A model generated the notes under the pieces. The model ran no database searches and was not told the DNA's origin. It was given only the letters and a program-made list of their open reading frames with translations. Shown here in pieces: positions 54,501 to 63,999 of a stretch of 64,000 nt of DNA. Numbering within the stretch: the stretch's first letter is position 1; the number at the start of each line of letters is the position of its first letter. The position numbers and the translations under genes are program-made. This DNA comes from Phycomyces nitens (Eukaryota; Mucoromycota; Mucoromycetes; Mucorales; Phycomycetaceae), in assembly GCA_022702545.1 (NCBI GenBank), contig JAHRBC010000002.1:8556001-8620000 (forward strand), read 5' to 3'.

Positions 54501-55615
54501 ATGTCAAACCAAAGAAGGAATATTGCTCCACGACCTGCTGACGACAATGTCAATATGCAGACGGTCATCACGAATCTCCAAGAGGATCTTGCCTCAATTA
54601 GAGGCGACATGACCACGATGAACAGAAGAATGGGGACTCTTATTGAGTCCAACCTCACCTTCATTGCTGCCACAAGTATTGTGGCTCCAGTACCTGCTCT
54701 TGCCTCTGTTGCTGTCCCAACTGCCGAGGCCACAAATGAATCGATGTCTGATGCAAAGAAACGTGTGTTTGTAGGTGTCACCAGATATAATATCCTATCA
54801 ACTAAATTCTTATTTTGATCAAACAGAAAGATATTCGTGAATATTTGTGGCAGCCAAAGTTGAGGTCAAGGGCGTTGGTTGACATCCAGGCAAATAACAA
54901 CAAGCCAAGGTGGGATGTCCATACTCACTTTGACAAGAGTCCCAACAAGGAGCTGGTAGAACGTCTACTGGCTTACCTTGGGCCAAATTTTGTTGGCTCG
55001 CCCTTGAGAAGAAGTGACATTCGAGAGAAAGTCTACAGAAACTTCTGTAGCCGTCGTCAGGAGCAGAGAAAGTCTTCTGAGAAGAAGGCAGTCTCCAACG
55101 CTCGTTCGAGAAGGGCAAACCGTGAAAAAGATGTAGGTTGTATACTATTCAAACTAGAGACAAATATTAATGAATACATGTTGGATATTTGTTAGCATTT
55201 TGAACGTCGCATGACTGCCTTTCTCAAACATAAGGAGGCCATTGAGCAGGCAATGGGGCAAGTTTGTTCTGGTCTGCTTCAGAAAGAAGCAATATCTGAA
55301 GGAGAATCAGACAACGATACTTCAAAGACTCTTGGCAGGCGTCGGGTCTCCGTTTATCACCCAAGCTGGAGAAGTGATGAGGTAAATTATTCTGTAAACA
55401 ATATATAATAATATATTTATTAAGATATTATTTTTGAAATATTAACAAATGCTATTTAGTTCAACTGGTTTATTGAAATCGTTGACTCATTCGTTTCTCT
55501 TGACTTGGGGATGAATGCTCATCAGATGCTGTCAAGAGATCTCAAAGGAGTCAGAGACTTAGCAGTCCCTGGTGACTTGGCCGCCCGTCTGCCTCCTTGG
55601 GTCATAAGAAATTAA
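54501..55615 (+). CDS. Plavaka-unit accessory protein, copy 2, 305 aa (four exons)
   Basis: Exons 54501-54770, 54827-55132, 55196-55381 and 55460-55615; three phase-0 introns of 56-78 nt give 306 codons with no stop. Exon 1 has a probable coiled coil (VITNLQEDLASIRGDMTTM). Exon 2 (102 codons) has RWDVHT and a basic end with ARSRRANREKD. Exon 3 has EGESDND and HPSWRSDE. Exon 4 has NWFIEIVDS and LPPWVIRN. It is homologous, exon by exon, to the gene at 48181-50698. It converges on the Plavaka transposase at 63796, from which it is separated by an inserted 8-kb element. The function is unknown; a role in transposition is inferred only from the repeated pairing. Confidence 0.82.
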
Positions 55616-55699
55616 ATAAAAAATAAATAAAAAACAATTGTTTTATTTTACTCTTGCTTACGTATTTAATCCCAAAGACCACTACGGCGAGAGGAGTGG

Positions 55700-56010
55700 G
55701 AACAGCTACCGAAACGGTAACATAACTGCCGTTTTTTCTGATTTTAGACTGCTTTTTCTCCGCAGATTGTGGTTGAAAGGTAATGTCATCGATCCCGATT
55801 CATAAAAGTCGCATGGAATCTCTTTTCCTCTGGCAATGAGGTAGTTGTAGTACCATAGAAAGGGCTCGTAAAATTTTAGGTAACGTTGTTTATTGAAATG
55901 AGCATTTTATTTGGTGTTGAAGATGTTGCGCATTCTTGAGAAAAATAATTTTTGTCCTGTGTGAACGAAACGGTAACATAACTACCGTTTTTTGAAACCG
56001 AATTTTTGTT
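55700..56010. repeat. Left subterminal repeats of the CACTA-ended element
   Basis: CGAAACGGTAACATAACTGCCGTTTTTT at about 55720, and nearly the same sequence with TACCG at about 55967, alternate AACGGTA and TACCGTTTT in opposite orientation. They resemble transposase-binding subterminal repeats. Confidence 0.7.
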
Positions 56011-56591
56011 TTTGACATTATTAGCTGCTTTATTTTATTTGGTGTCCGTATAATAATATAAAGAAGTATAGAGAGGGCATTATAAAGAATGAATTATAGA
56101 ATAGAGAGGCTACTCATGGTGACGCGTCAATTATTCTTGAATATGTAGTACAGTGCAATAAAATAGAATTATTTCCGTCTGGTAGGTATTGATTGAGTCG
56201 TTGATGTTGGACGTCATCTACATTAACAACTGCAAATGTCGGTTGTAGTATATAGCCCGTTGTACAAAGTACGGGCTGCTACTTTATTTCTGCTACATAC
56301 AAGTCATCGTTTGCAATGCCGTGCTCCTTCATGAGTTTTTTCTGAAGTAACAAAGTATTGACTAAAGTCTTAATCTCTATATTAAAAGTAGAGATGAACA
56401 ATACTAATGAGCTGGTTTTCATTAGTTATATTGTGATTGCTAGGTAAGCATGTACAAATAGCAAGTGATTCTTACTTTGTGTTTTTACTAATACTATATT
56501 TATTTTCTACAAGGACAAGGGGGTGTTGGGTGGTGATTGTTGGTGCTAATCTTGCCGATTGGGTATTTAAATGAAGAATGCAAAGTTGAAT

Positions 56592-56945
56592 CCGTCCAAT
56601 GATGGACATTAACAATGACAGTGGAAACATCAACCTCCATAGCATTCAAATCAGTATGCCGCAGGTAATAACTAAACAGAACTTCATTTATACTATTTTT
56701 ATGCCGTGTATAACATTAATATTTAAATAGACAAATTGACTGAAAAGCTTACACAGTTGGTCACCACTTCTCCCATTGAAAATATCCCAAAAACGAGCTT
56801 TAGTATATGTATGTGGTTACAAAAGTTTAATATTATGATACATACTCATTGCTATATTGATATAGCCGCGAATTTCAAAGTATCTAATGAGCTTATCCAG
56901 TTTACTTATAATTCTCTCTATGAATTGAGTGGAACAGCTTTGTAA
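56592..56945 (+). CDS. Weak hypothetical gene inside the CACTA-ended element
   Basis: A possible first exon (MMDINNDSGNI) from 56592 ends at CAG/GTAATA at about 56665, and an open frame continues to 56945. A junction at TTACACAG (about 56754) is one option. The product would be under 100 aa, with no motif. The only support is the splice-like signals. Confidence 0.2.
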
Positions 56946-58224
56946 TGGGCCTCGGCGATTTATTATATGAAAAAAGGTGTGTCAGGTAATTTTGAATAGT
57001 TTAAAAGAGACCGAGATATAGTCTTGCCATAAACTTGTTGGGAAAGTAAGTTGCGCAGATTCTTAAAGTGTATCTTATGGAAAAGGTAATAATCGATTGT
57101 AACGATAATAGAATACTATACTATGATTTAACTTGTGATTTTTATTTTATCTAGCAATGCAAAAGCTATATTAAAATACAAGGGCCATTCCTTTGTTCAC
57201 AATCTAAAGGATATGGTTATTATCCATGCTTGGCAAGTATCAGACAGCAAGCTATTTTATTAATATTTTCACCAAAAACCTTTGCAGTCAAATGAAGATT
57301 GATCAACCCAAAGGGACATTCAAAAGTCAATAGTTTGTTAAAGTGTTTGGTTTGCATATATTTTTCATTTATTATAAATGGATATTTGGTATAAAAAGGG
57401 ATCTATTGGACAAATACCTTGATTAGCTTGGTAAGTTAGCAATTGATACAGGTGGTGGTCTCAAAGAAAAGAGTAAACTTCATTTACATAATATGCTTTA
57501 TCATTAAGATCAAAAAATACGGCACAAGAGAACCCATAGAGAATAACTTTTGTTTTTGTTAATATTTTTCTCAAACCATCCTTTGACTATGAATCGCGGC
57601 ATCAACTAAAAGCATGGTCTTATATTATCAAACACTATTTAATTGACAAGAACACTATCCTATGGCCATAAAATAATATAATGGTCCATCACAGAATCAA
57701 TATAAATATTATAGGATGCTGTGCACCAAAAGACTTGGAAAAAGGCTTTACAATCAATAACCAGGCTCATAAATAATTAATAGAGAATAATAAAGTAAGT
57801 TGACTCTTTAATATATGCTTTGAATATGTATTGTAGTTAATATAATATCTTTAATCACAATATAGCAGCAAAGGGCAAGTGGTTCTTTTCTTTTTTGAAG
57901 ATGAGGTGTTGTAACTTGGTGATGGCGTCGAATTAGCAATCATGACAGATGTGCAACGGGTGATTGCTTTGTTGATCATCTATTGCTAATCTAATGCCAA
58001 TATAATATTTCTACTCTTTAATATAGCTCTATACCGCCAAAAACGAGTATTGTGTAAGTGCTAAGCAATAAAACAAGGGTTTAAGATTGTTCTTTTAGGC
58101 AACTCTTATTGGCCCCGTTGCATTTTTAGCATATGCTTAGTGTGCTTTCTTTTTTCTTTTTCTTTTTGCTTCTCTTGTCTTGTCTTTGCAATGACTCTTT
58201 GAATTAAAACCAAATGAGCCTCCT
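56946..58224. other. Gene-free AT-rich interior of the CACTA-ended element
   Basis: No frame of useful length and no family-level signal. A short inverted repeat AGCCCGTTGTACAAAGTACGGGCT-like hairpin occurs just upstream, at about 56255. Confidence 0.4.
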
Positions 58225-58488
58225 TCATGTAAGATCGGCACGGTTATAAACACCTGATTGACATCCCGATTGAACCATCTTTAGCTCGATTACCTTTGAT
58301 TTAGGAATGAAATGCAGCTCGCTCTTTTTTCCCCCAGAAACAAAAGAGCAAAAACTTTTTACGGCCATATTACAATACGGTTTGTCCTTTTTACACTTGG
58401 CAATCTCTGTAAGATATACACTTTTCTTTTCTAATGAGCTGATTACTCTGTTTGCTACAATGAGATTCGAATCTGTTTTGAATCTCAT
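58225..58488 (-). CDS. Hypothetical 87-aa open frame
   Basis: MRFKTDSNLIVANRVISSL.. is a Lys-rich frame with four Cys and no recognised motif. Its 5' end lies only about 50 bp from the DIRS insertion point, so it may be the remains of an exon split by that insertion. It could equally be chance. Confidence 0.25.
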   Translation of the reverse strand: MRFKTDSNLIVANRVISSLEKKSVYLTEIAKCKKDKPYCNMAVKSFCSFVSGGKKSELHFIPKSKVIELKMVQSGCQSGVYNRADLT

Positions 58489-58600
58489 GATTTGAATATC
58501 CCAAAGTTGATTTTCTATGGTAAGACGATTGTCTAATTGTCTATCTACCCCTACGGAGTATCAGACAATCCAGATTGTCCATCGGAGACTCCGTCCCTCC

Positions 58601-58688
58601 AATGAGGTTTTGGCTTCCTAAGCCACGCTTTTTTATTCTTTTTTTTAAAAACAAATTGTATTTCTATTCTAAGAACTCTATCTCTTCC
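58601..58688 (+). repeat. DIRS left inverted terminal repeat core (88 bp)
   Basis: GAGGTTTTGGCTTCC to CTCTATCTCTTCC is the exact-length inverse of 62913-63000 with almost no mismatch. The outer 66 bp (58535-58600) are unique to the left end and are mirrored only in the internal complementary region. Confidence 0.93.
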
Positions 58689-58744
58689 AAGCCACGCATC
58701 GAGGCTATTAAAGTTTACTTTCAGTAACACAACAAGTGATCAAC

Positions 58745-59551
58745 ATGAACAATGCACCCAACATTTCCGCAGAAGAAATCCATGAATTGCTTGCCTTCAA
58801 GAAGCAATGGGAACAAGAGCAGCAACAGCGACTTGTCCAATCCTGTGACCTCCCAGACGAGATCAGAGAAGACCTTGAGCTGCCCAAGACAGCTATCAAG
58901 AAGTTCTGTGGAACGTTCCTCAGGGGTGTCCCTACTTACGAGGGAAGCCGTTTCACTCAGGCTCCATGCCTTAACAAGGCCATTGTCCCTGAGCTCCAGA
59001 AAGCAACGGTATCAACCTATTCTGCGGTCCAGTCCAAGTTCAAGGATGCAGAAAAGCTACGAGCAATGGCAGCGTCCTCTGCCCTTATTTTCGAGGAAAT
59101 GGTCGCAGCCATGGCAGATGACATGGAGGCCAATGACCCGCATAGTGCCCAATTCCAGGCAATTGGCGAGAGAGCAAGGCGAGCAGCAGTCTTTGGATAT
59201 GCTGCAGCCATCCAGATTGAAGAAGACGTCCGAGGTTGGACCGATCGGGCATGTGGTGTCCCTGAGCACCTCCAAGTCCACGACGAAGAAGAGGGTCGAT
59301 CATTGCTCTACAACCCTGAGTTCCTCCGTACTCTCCACCAGACCAAGTTTGAGCAAGCAGTCCTCAGCCGGGCCATGGCCCGTAACCAAGGTGGTAACAT
59401 GGGGTTTACCCCAAGAGGACGAGGAAATGGACGAGCCAGGGGAAGAGGTCGAGGAGGATCTCCCCGACAGTTCCAGTCCCGCCCACAGGAGAAATCCAGC
59501 CAGTCGGGAGCCGAGACAAACCCCCGCCCAGCTCTCAGTGGAGGGCAGTAA
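58745..59551 (+). CDS. gag: DIRS gag-like protein, 268 aa
   Basis: Start ATG 58745 (MNNAPNISAEEIHELL), just inside the left repeat. The first 200 residues are mostly helical. The C-terminus is an Arg/Gly-rich tail (RGRGNGRARGRGRGGS), a typical RNA-binding feature replacing zinc knuckles. No stop was found. The RT frame starts within or next to its end, in a different frame (+1 relation uncertain), and has no obvious ATG before the RT. Confidence 0.85.
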   Translation: MNNAPNISAEEIHELLAFKKQWEQEQQQRLVQSCDLPDEIREDLELPKTAIKKFCGTFLRGVPTYEGSRFTQAPCLNKAIVPELQKATVSTYSAVQSKFKDAEKLRAMAASSALIFEEMVAAMADDMEANDPHSAQFQAIGERARRAAVFGYAAAIQIEEDVRGWTDRACGVPEHLQVHDEEEGRSLLYNPEFLRTLHQTKFEQAVLSRAMARNQGGNMGFTPRGRGNGRARGRGRGGSPRQFQSRPQEKSSQSGAETNPRPALSGGQ

Positions 59552-59574
59552 ATGGGCTATCAGCCCATTCCGAG

Positions 59575-61452
59575 GTGTCCGACAGTCCCTTGCAGTTACC
59601 GAGCGAGGGATGTCTCCCAGGTGGACGCCTCCAACATTTTTCCAAAGCCTGGGACGATCTCACCACCCACAATTGGCCCAGATCAGTGGTGCAACATGGG
59701 TACCAGATCCAGTTCAAGTCGCAGCCAAGACCTTGGTACCTACCTCCACGCCCGATCAACTCCGAAGCGCTCCAGGACATGGACGAAGCAGTGGACAAGT
59801 TTCTGTCTACCGGAGTGGTGGAGGAATCGCCGGACCAGGACGATCGTTTCCTGTCCCCAATGTTTGTTTTGCAGGAGAAGACGAAGAAGCGGCCCATCTT
59901 GGATTGCAAAAGGATCAATTCCTTTGTGCAGGTCCAGCATTTCAAGATGGAAGGTGTCCCAGCATTGAGGGATATCTTAACCAAGGGCGATTATATGACC
60001 AAGATCGACCTGAAAGACGCTTACTTGGTGGTCCCGATCCAAGAATCCAGCCGTTGTTTCCTGAGTTTTCGCCATCGCCAGAAGATCTTCCGATTCAAAG
60101 CTTTGGCATTTGGTCTTTGTGCCGCGCCTTTTGCATTCTCAAAATTAATGAGATATGCAATGGAACCATTGAGAGCACAAGGTATCCAGCTAGTATACTA
60201 TCTGGACGACATTTGCTTGGTTGGGAAGACCCCAGAGGAAACAGTGCGAGCCACCCAATTGACAATAGCCCATCTGAGGTCATTGGGTTTTATCATCAAC
60301 GACAAGAAGAGTGTGGTGACCCCTGCTCAGACTCAAGAGTTTCTTGGTTTCCAGTTCGACTCGAAGACAATGAAATTGTCTGTCCCCAAGGCCAAGATGG
60401 TGAACCTAAGGGACAAGATCAAACAAGTTTTGTCTTGACCGCAGACTTGCCGCCAGTTAGCGTCATTGATAGGCAAGTTTACAGCAATGATCCCAGCAAT
60501 TGGAGAGGCCTTAATCCGAATCCGGTTTCTCCAACAAGACTTGGCGAGGAGTCTCCACCAGACATCCAAGTGGGAGAGCAGGTGCTCCATATCCTTGGAA
60601 GCCAAGAAGGAGCTGGAGTGGTGGTTGAAGAATGCGCAAACCATCAACGGAATGCCGGTGAGAACACCAACACCGAGCAAGCAAGCTCTCAACATCCAGG
60701 TGGATGCGTCGGATTCCGGTTGGGGCATCGCCTCAGAGATAGTGACGACGTCGGGTTTCTGGACGACCGAAGAGAAGGCAACCTCTATAAACGCCAGAGA
60801 ACTGAAGACCGTTCTGTTTGCCCTCCAGTTACATGCCAACAAGACCCACCACAAAGCTTTCCACATCCAAAGCGACAACATCACCGCGATCAAGTATGCG
60901 ATGAGGTGGGGCGGTACAGCGTCTCCACTGCTCCAGGAATTGGCTTTGCTGATATGGAATCTCCATGTGAAGAATGGGATAGAGGTGACGATGTCCCATA
61001 TCACAGGTATAGCGAATGTCACGGCAGATCGTCTGAGCCGAGTGTGGAAACCGGTGCACGAGTGGTCCCTTCCCCGCAGACTGTTCCAGGATATATCCAG
61101 GAGATGGGGGCGAATGATGGTGGACGCATTCGCGTCTCGCGAGAACACAAAGATCAGCCGATTCTGGAGCTATCTTCCAGATCCTGCAGCCGAAGCTCAG
61201 GATGCGTTTCGCCAGAGATGGCCGAGGAAGGGTTTGTACGCCCATCCACCTTGGAGATTGATCCCTCAAGTCCTCCGGAAGATGGTGCAGGACAAGGCAG
61301 TGATAACACTGGTGACTCCTTGGTGGCAGACCCAGTATTGGTGGCCAATGGTAATGGCGCACGCAATGGACGGACCCATACCGCTCAGCTCAACCAGGTT
61401 GAAGTTCCCTCTGGCCACTTGGAGATTATCGCCCAATATCTTCAGGAAGTAG
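59575..61452 (+). pseudogene. DIRS RT-RNase H-methyltransferase-like polyprotein, one premature stop
   Basis: One frame interrupted only by TGA at 60436-60438 (after KQVLS). The RT (about residues 60-280) has DLKDAYLVVPI, FGLCAAPFAF and catalytic YLDD. RNase H has VDASDSGWGI, INARELKT, QSDNITAI and TADRLSR. The end holds MVDAFASRENTKI, AHPPWRLIPQVL and VTPWW, the methyltransferase-like segment usual in DIRS elements. The stop could come from CGA. The start is not defined; the frame is open upstream into gag. Confidence 0.9.
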
Positions 61453-61460
61453 GGAACCTT

Positions 61461-62737
61461 CCCAGTGACCAGGCAAGTTTCTTAGCTCAGGCCAACAGAG
61501 TGCAGACCAACAAGTCGTATGATCTGGCATGGCGATGATGGGTAATTTGGTGTGAGGCCAACCAGTTGGATTGGAGAGAATAAGATTTGGCAGCCATTTG
61601 CCGTTACTTGGCTAGCAGGAATGCCAATGGAGTCTCCCACCAGCAGATGAATGTGGATCAATCCAGTATCGCAAGTGTTTTCCGGGTGATCCACCAAGAC
61701 AAACCGCCAATTGCCCAGCAGTTTATGGTCCAGGCCTTCTTCAGGGCGCTGAAGAATATGAGACCCATAGTGCCAAGAGCAAGAACCCCAGCCTGGGATC
61801 CGCAACAAGTCCTGGCTAAGGTGTTGGAGTGGGGTCTGTCAGACGATTTGTCTTTGCTTCGCCTCCAGCGTAAGACCGCACTGTTACTTTGTCTGGCAAC
61901 AATATGGCGAACAAGCTCGGACATAGGCCGGTTGCTATTTAAGGATGTTTCCCTCCGAGGAAATAGAGGGAATCAAAGGGGTTACGAGACTGTACACTTG
62001 GTCATGCGTAAACCTAAGGAGGCAGCGTTCAAGGAGATGACCTTGGCCGCCTTACCAGATCACCCAGAGTTGTGCCCAGTAGCAACTATGGCCCTATTTG
62101 TCGGAAAGACTGCTCAGGCCCGATTGATTCTCCCGGAAGATCACACTTTCTTCCTTGGGTTTATTGCAGGTAATCAACCGAAGTCCATTAGACCATCCAC
62201 TATGGGGACATGTGTTAGGATTGGTTCCTAACAGCCTTCGCGCCACACTCCCGAAATGGATACTAGCTAGAAGACCAAATACATCATAGCTATCTTTAGA
62301 CTTTCCTTTCTTGTACACCCACCCGCCACAGTTACCAATCATTATATTTAGACATATCTTTACCCTAGCTAGAAAACATATAAATACCAGTAGAGCTTGA
62401 TCATAGAAAGATCAAGCGAACAACGTCTTTTATTAAATAACTTATCCTTGAACCTCCTGTTTCTGTCTCTTGCCTTGTCTGCTTGGATCAGTTCCTGACA
62501 ACATGGATCAAGAAGACACTGGGTGAATGTGGAGTAGACACCTCGCTACATAAAGGCCATTCAACAAGATCAGCAGCCGCAACAGCAGCAAGGAACCAAG
62601 GAGTGTCAGTCGCACGGATCCAGCGACATGCCAACTGGAGTGCTCAAAGCAGAGTCTTTGAGAGGTATTACTGGCGTCCCGAAGTTGAGGATTCAGATGG
62701 TGTAGCAGCGACAATTCTCTTGCCTTCGGACAATTAA
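61461..62737 (+). pseudogene. DIRS tyrosine recombinase, two stops and a solo LTR insertion
   Basis: Core-binding part: TNKSYDLAWR then TGA (61536-61538), WVIWCEANQLDWRE then TAA (61581-61583), then an open frame to the LTR. The catalytic part has RTSSDIGRL (first Arg) before the LTR and, after it, HSTRSAAATAA (His, Arg), HANWS and FERYYWRP (Tyr nucleophile). The LTR at 62213-62500 with its 5-bp duplication shifts the frame. Without them the sequence joins in frame at MGT-WIKK. Stop 62735-62737 touches the internal complementary region. The 5' part lies in the same frame as a long open frame from 58752. Confidence 0.88.
62213..62500 (+). mobile_element. Solo LTR (288 bp) of the chromovirus, TSD ACATG
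   Basis: Starts TGTTAGGATTGG, ends TTCCTGACA, and is flanked by ACATG at 62208-62212 and 62501-62505. It is almost the same as 9440-9727, so the insertion is recent and has lost its internal region by LTR-LTR recombination. Confidence 0.96.
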
Positions 62738-62847
62738 CCTCATTGGAGGGATGGAGTCTCCGATGGACAATCTGGATTGTCTGATACTCCGTAGGGGTAG
62801 ATAGACAATTTAGGTTGTTCGAGGGGACGAAGTCCCGAGAATGAGGT
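62736..62847 (+). repeat. DIRS internal complementary region
   Basis: The first part (to about 62810) is the complement of the left tip 58535-58606. The second (62807-62847) is the complement of the right tip 62993-63032. The two meet at GACAATTTAGG, which is the circle junction read in reverse. Confidence 0.92.
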
Positions 62848-62912
62848 GAGTCCCACCCACCACACCACACACTCCCTCATAGATATATGGCAGTCGAATT
62901 GTTCGGCGTGCC

Positions 62913-63032
62913 GGAAGAGATAGAGTTCTTAGAATAGAAATACAATTTGTTTTTAAAAAAAAGAATAAAAAAGCGTGGCTTAGGAAGCCAAAACCTCATT
63001 CTCGGGACTTCGTCCCCTCGAACAACCTAAAT
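62913..63032 (-). repeat. DIRS right inverted terminal repeat and right tip
   Basis: 62913-63000 is the inverse copy of 58601-58688. 63001-63032 (CTCGGGACTTCGTCCCCTCG..) is the right-specific tip and itself contains a GGGACTTCGTCCC hairpin. Confidence 0.92.
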
Positions 63033-63540
63033 AATTATATTATTCTTCAACTAATTTTTCAGTACATATTCTATTGACCTCCTATTACATATAGTGTTTA
63101 TTTCTGGAGATCCCTTTCAGTATAATCATTCAAAACAAGAGGCATGGTATAGTAATTGACAAGCATAATATATACTTGTAAGCAATACAAAATAATGTAC
63201 TAGGTTTATATGATCGCTTCTTTTTCTAACCACAATGAATTTTTAGCAATTGATGAATGCTAAGGATCATCTAATGTATATCAACGTAGTATTATTATGC
63301 GTGTATAGCTTATAACAAAGGTTTGTACTATATATGTTTTATAATATTAAATAGCATTAGTTTTAAGTATTTTTCTATAATAATTGTGCGCAAAATACGG
63401 TATGAATTAAATCAAGACATTCTATAATAAAGAATAAACCATTCTTTCAAAAGAATGGTCGTAAAAGAATAGCAGAACCCATTATCAAATAGAGTACTAT
63501 AAAAGAGAGGTTATAGTGTATAACGGAAGCATTTTTGGTT
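63033..63540. other. Gene-free AT-rich part of the CACTA-ended element
   Basis: No frame or repeat recognised. It lies between the DIRS right tip and the right subterminal repeats. Confidence 0.4.
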
Positions 63541-63718
63541 GGATAAAAAAAACGGTAGTTATGTTACCAAAACGGTAGTTATCTGCCGATTTTTGCCACT
63601 ATAAAAACAGTAGCTACTACCAAACTCGCCTTACACAGGGTCATATCTACCGTTTTTCCCCACCAAAAAAACGGTAGCAATGTTACCAAAACGGTAGATA
63701 ACTGCCGATTTCTTAGCC
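63540..63718. repeat. Right subterminal repeats of the CACTA-ended element
   Basis: Five or six AACGGTAG units, several as AAAACGGTAGTTATGTTACC and AAAACGGTAGATAACTGCCG, plus inverse TACCGTTTTT. They mirror those at 55700-56010. Confidence 0.8.
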
Positions 63719-63795
63719 GTAGTGGACATGTTTAAAGGCAATGAATGTTTTGTTTTGTTCTTTTTAAAAGAAACAAGTATTTATTTATTAATGCT

Positions 63796-63999
63796 TTAAG
63801 CATACATCTTTTTTGGTAAAGGAATGACCAGCATTTTCACATTAACACCAGACACCAGCTCAGCAGTCGCGACTTCCAAAAGAATACGATGTACTGGCAA
63901 TATACAATGATAATCATCTGGAGAGAAACTTGGCGAGCAGACCTCAACTCCTTTGTATTCACGTGTTCTACTTGGCATGTTGATGAGCCATCTCACGAA
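63796..63999 (-). CDS. Plavaka-type transposase, copy 2, C-terminus only
   Basis: The frame runs off the window edge and ends at 63796-63798. Its 67 residues (FVRWLINMPS.. ILPVHRILLE..VLVIPLPKKMYA-like end) match the last part of the transposase at 44995-48058, including the segment beyond that copy's TAA. It converges on the accessory gene at 54501-55615; without the 8-kb insertion only about 132 bp would separate the two stops. Confidence 0.82.
   Translation of the reverse strand, partial: FVRWLINMPSRTREYKGVEVCSPSFSPDDYHCILPVHRILLEVATAELVSGVNVKMLVIPLPKKMYA

Larger units (their letters stand above)
58535..63032 (+). mobile_element. DIRS-type tyrosine-recombinase retrotransposon
   Basis: Gag, RT-RNase H (with methyltransferase-like tail) and tyrosine recombinase lie between inverted terminal repeats. 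An internal complementary region (62736-62847) joins the complements of both outer ends. The junction in that region defines the tips: AATTGTCTATC on the left (58535) and CAACCTAAAT on the right (63032), which share AAT. That trinucleotide is the expected circle-junction overlap for DIRS. The copy is inactive: three stops and a solo LTR interrupt its genes. Confidence 0.93.
55680..63724. mobile_element. CACTA-ended element, 8.0 kb with nested DIRS, TSD GAC
   Basis: The left end CACTACGGC and right end GCCGTAGTG are inverted repeats carrying the CACTA signature. GAC flanks both (55677-55679 and 63725-63727), the 3-bp duplication expected for this superfamily. Both subterminal zones are full of ACGGTA/TACCGT motifs. 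Without the DIRS the element is about 3.5 kb and contains no recognisable transposase, so it is probably a non-autonomous or decayed copy. Confidence 0.82.

Noticed and set aside
58752..61538. 928-codon open frame as a separate gene
   Set aside because: It overlaps gag and RT, whose motifs are clear in the other frames, and its product has no fold-like pattern. Kept only as a finding.
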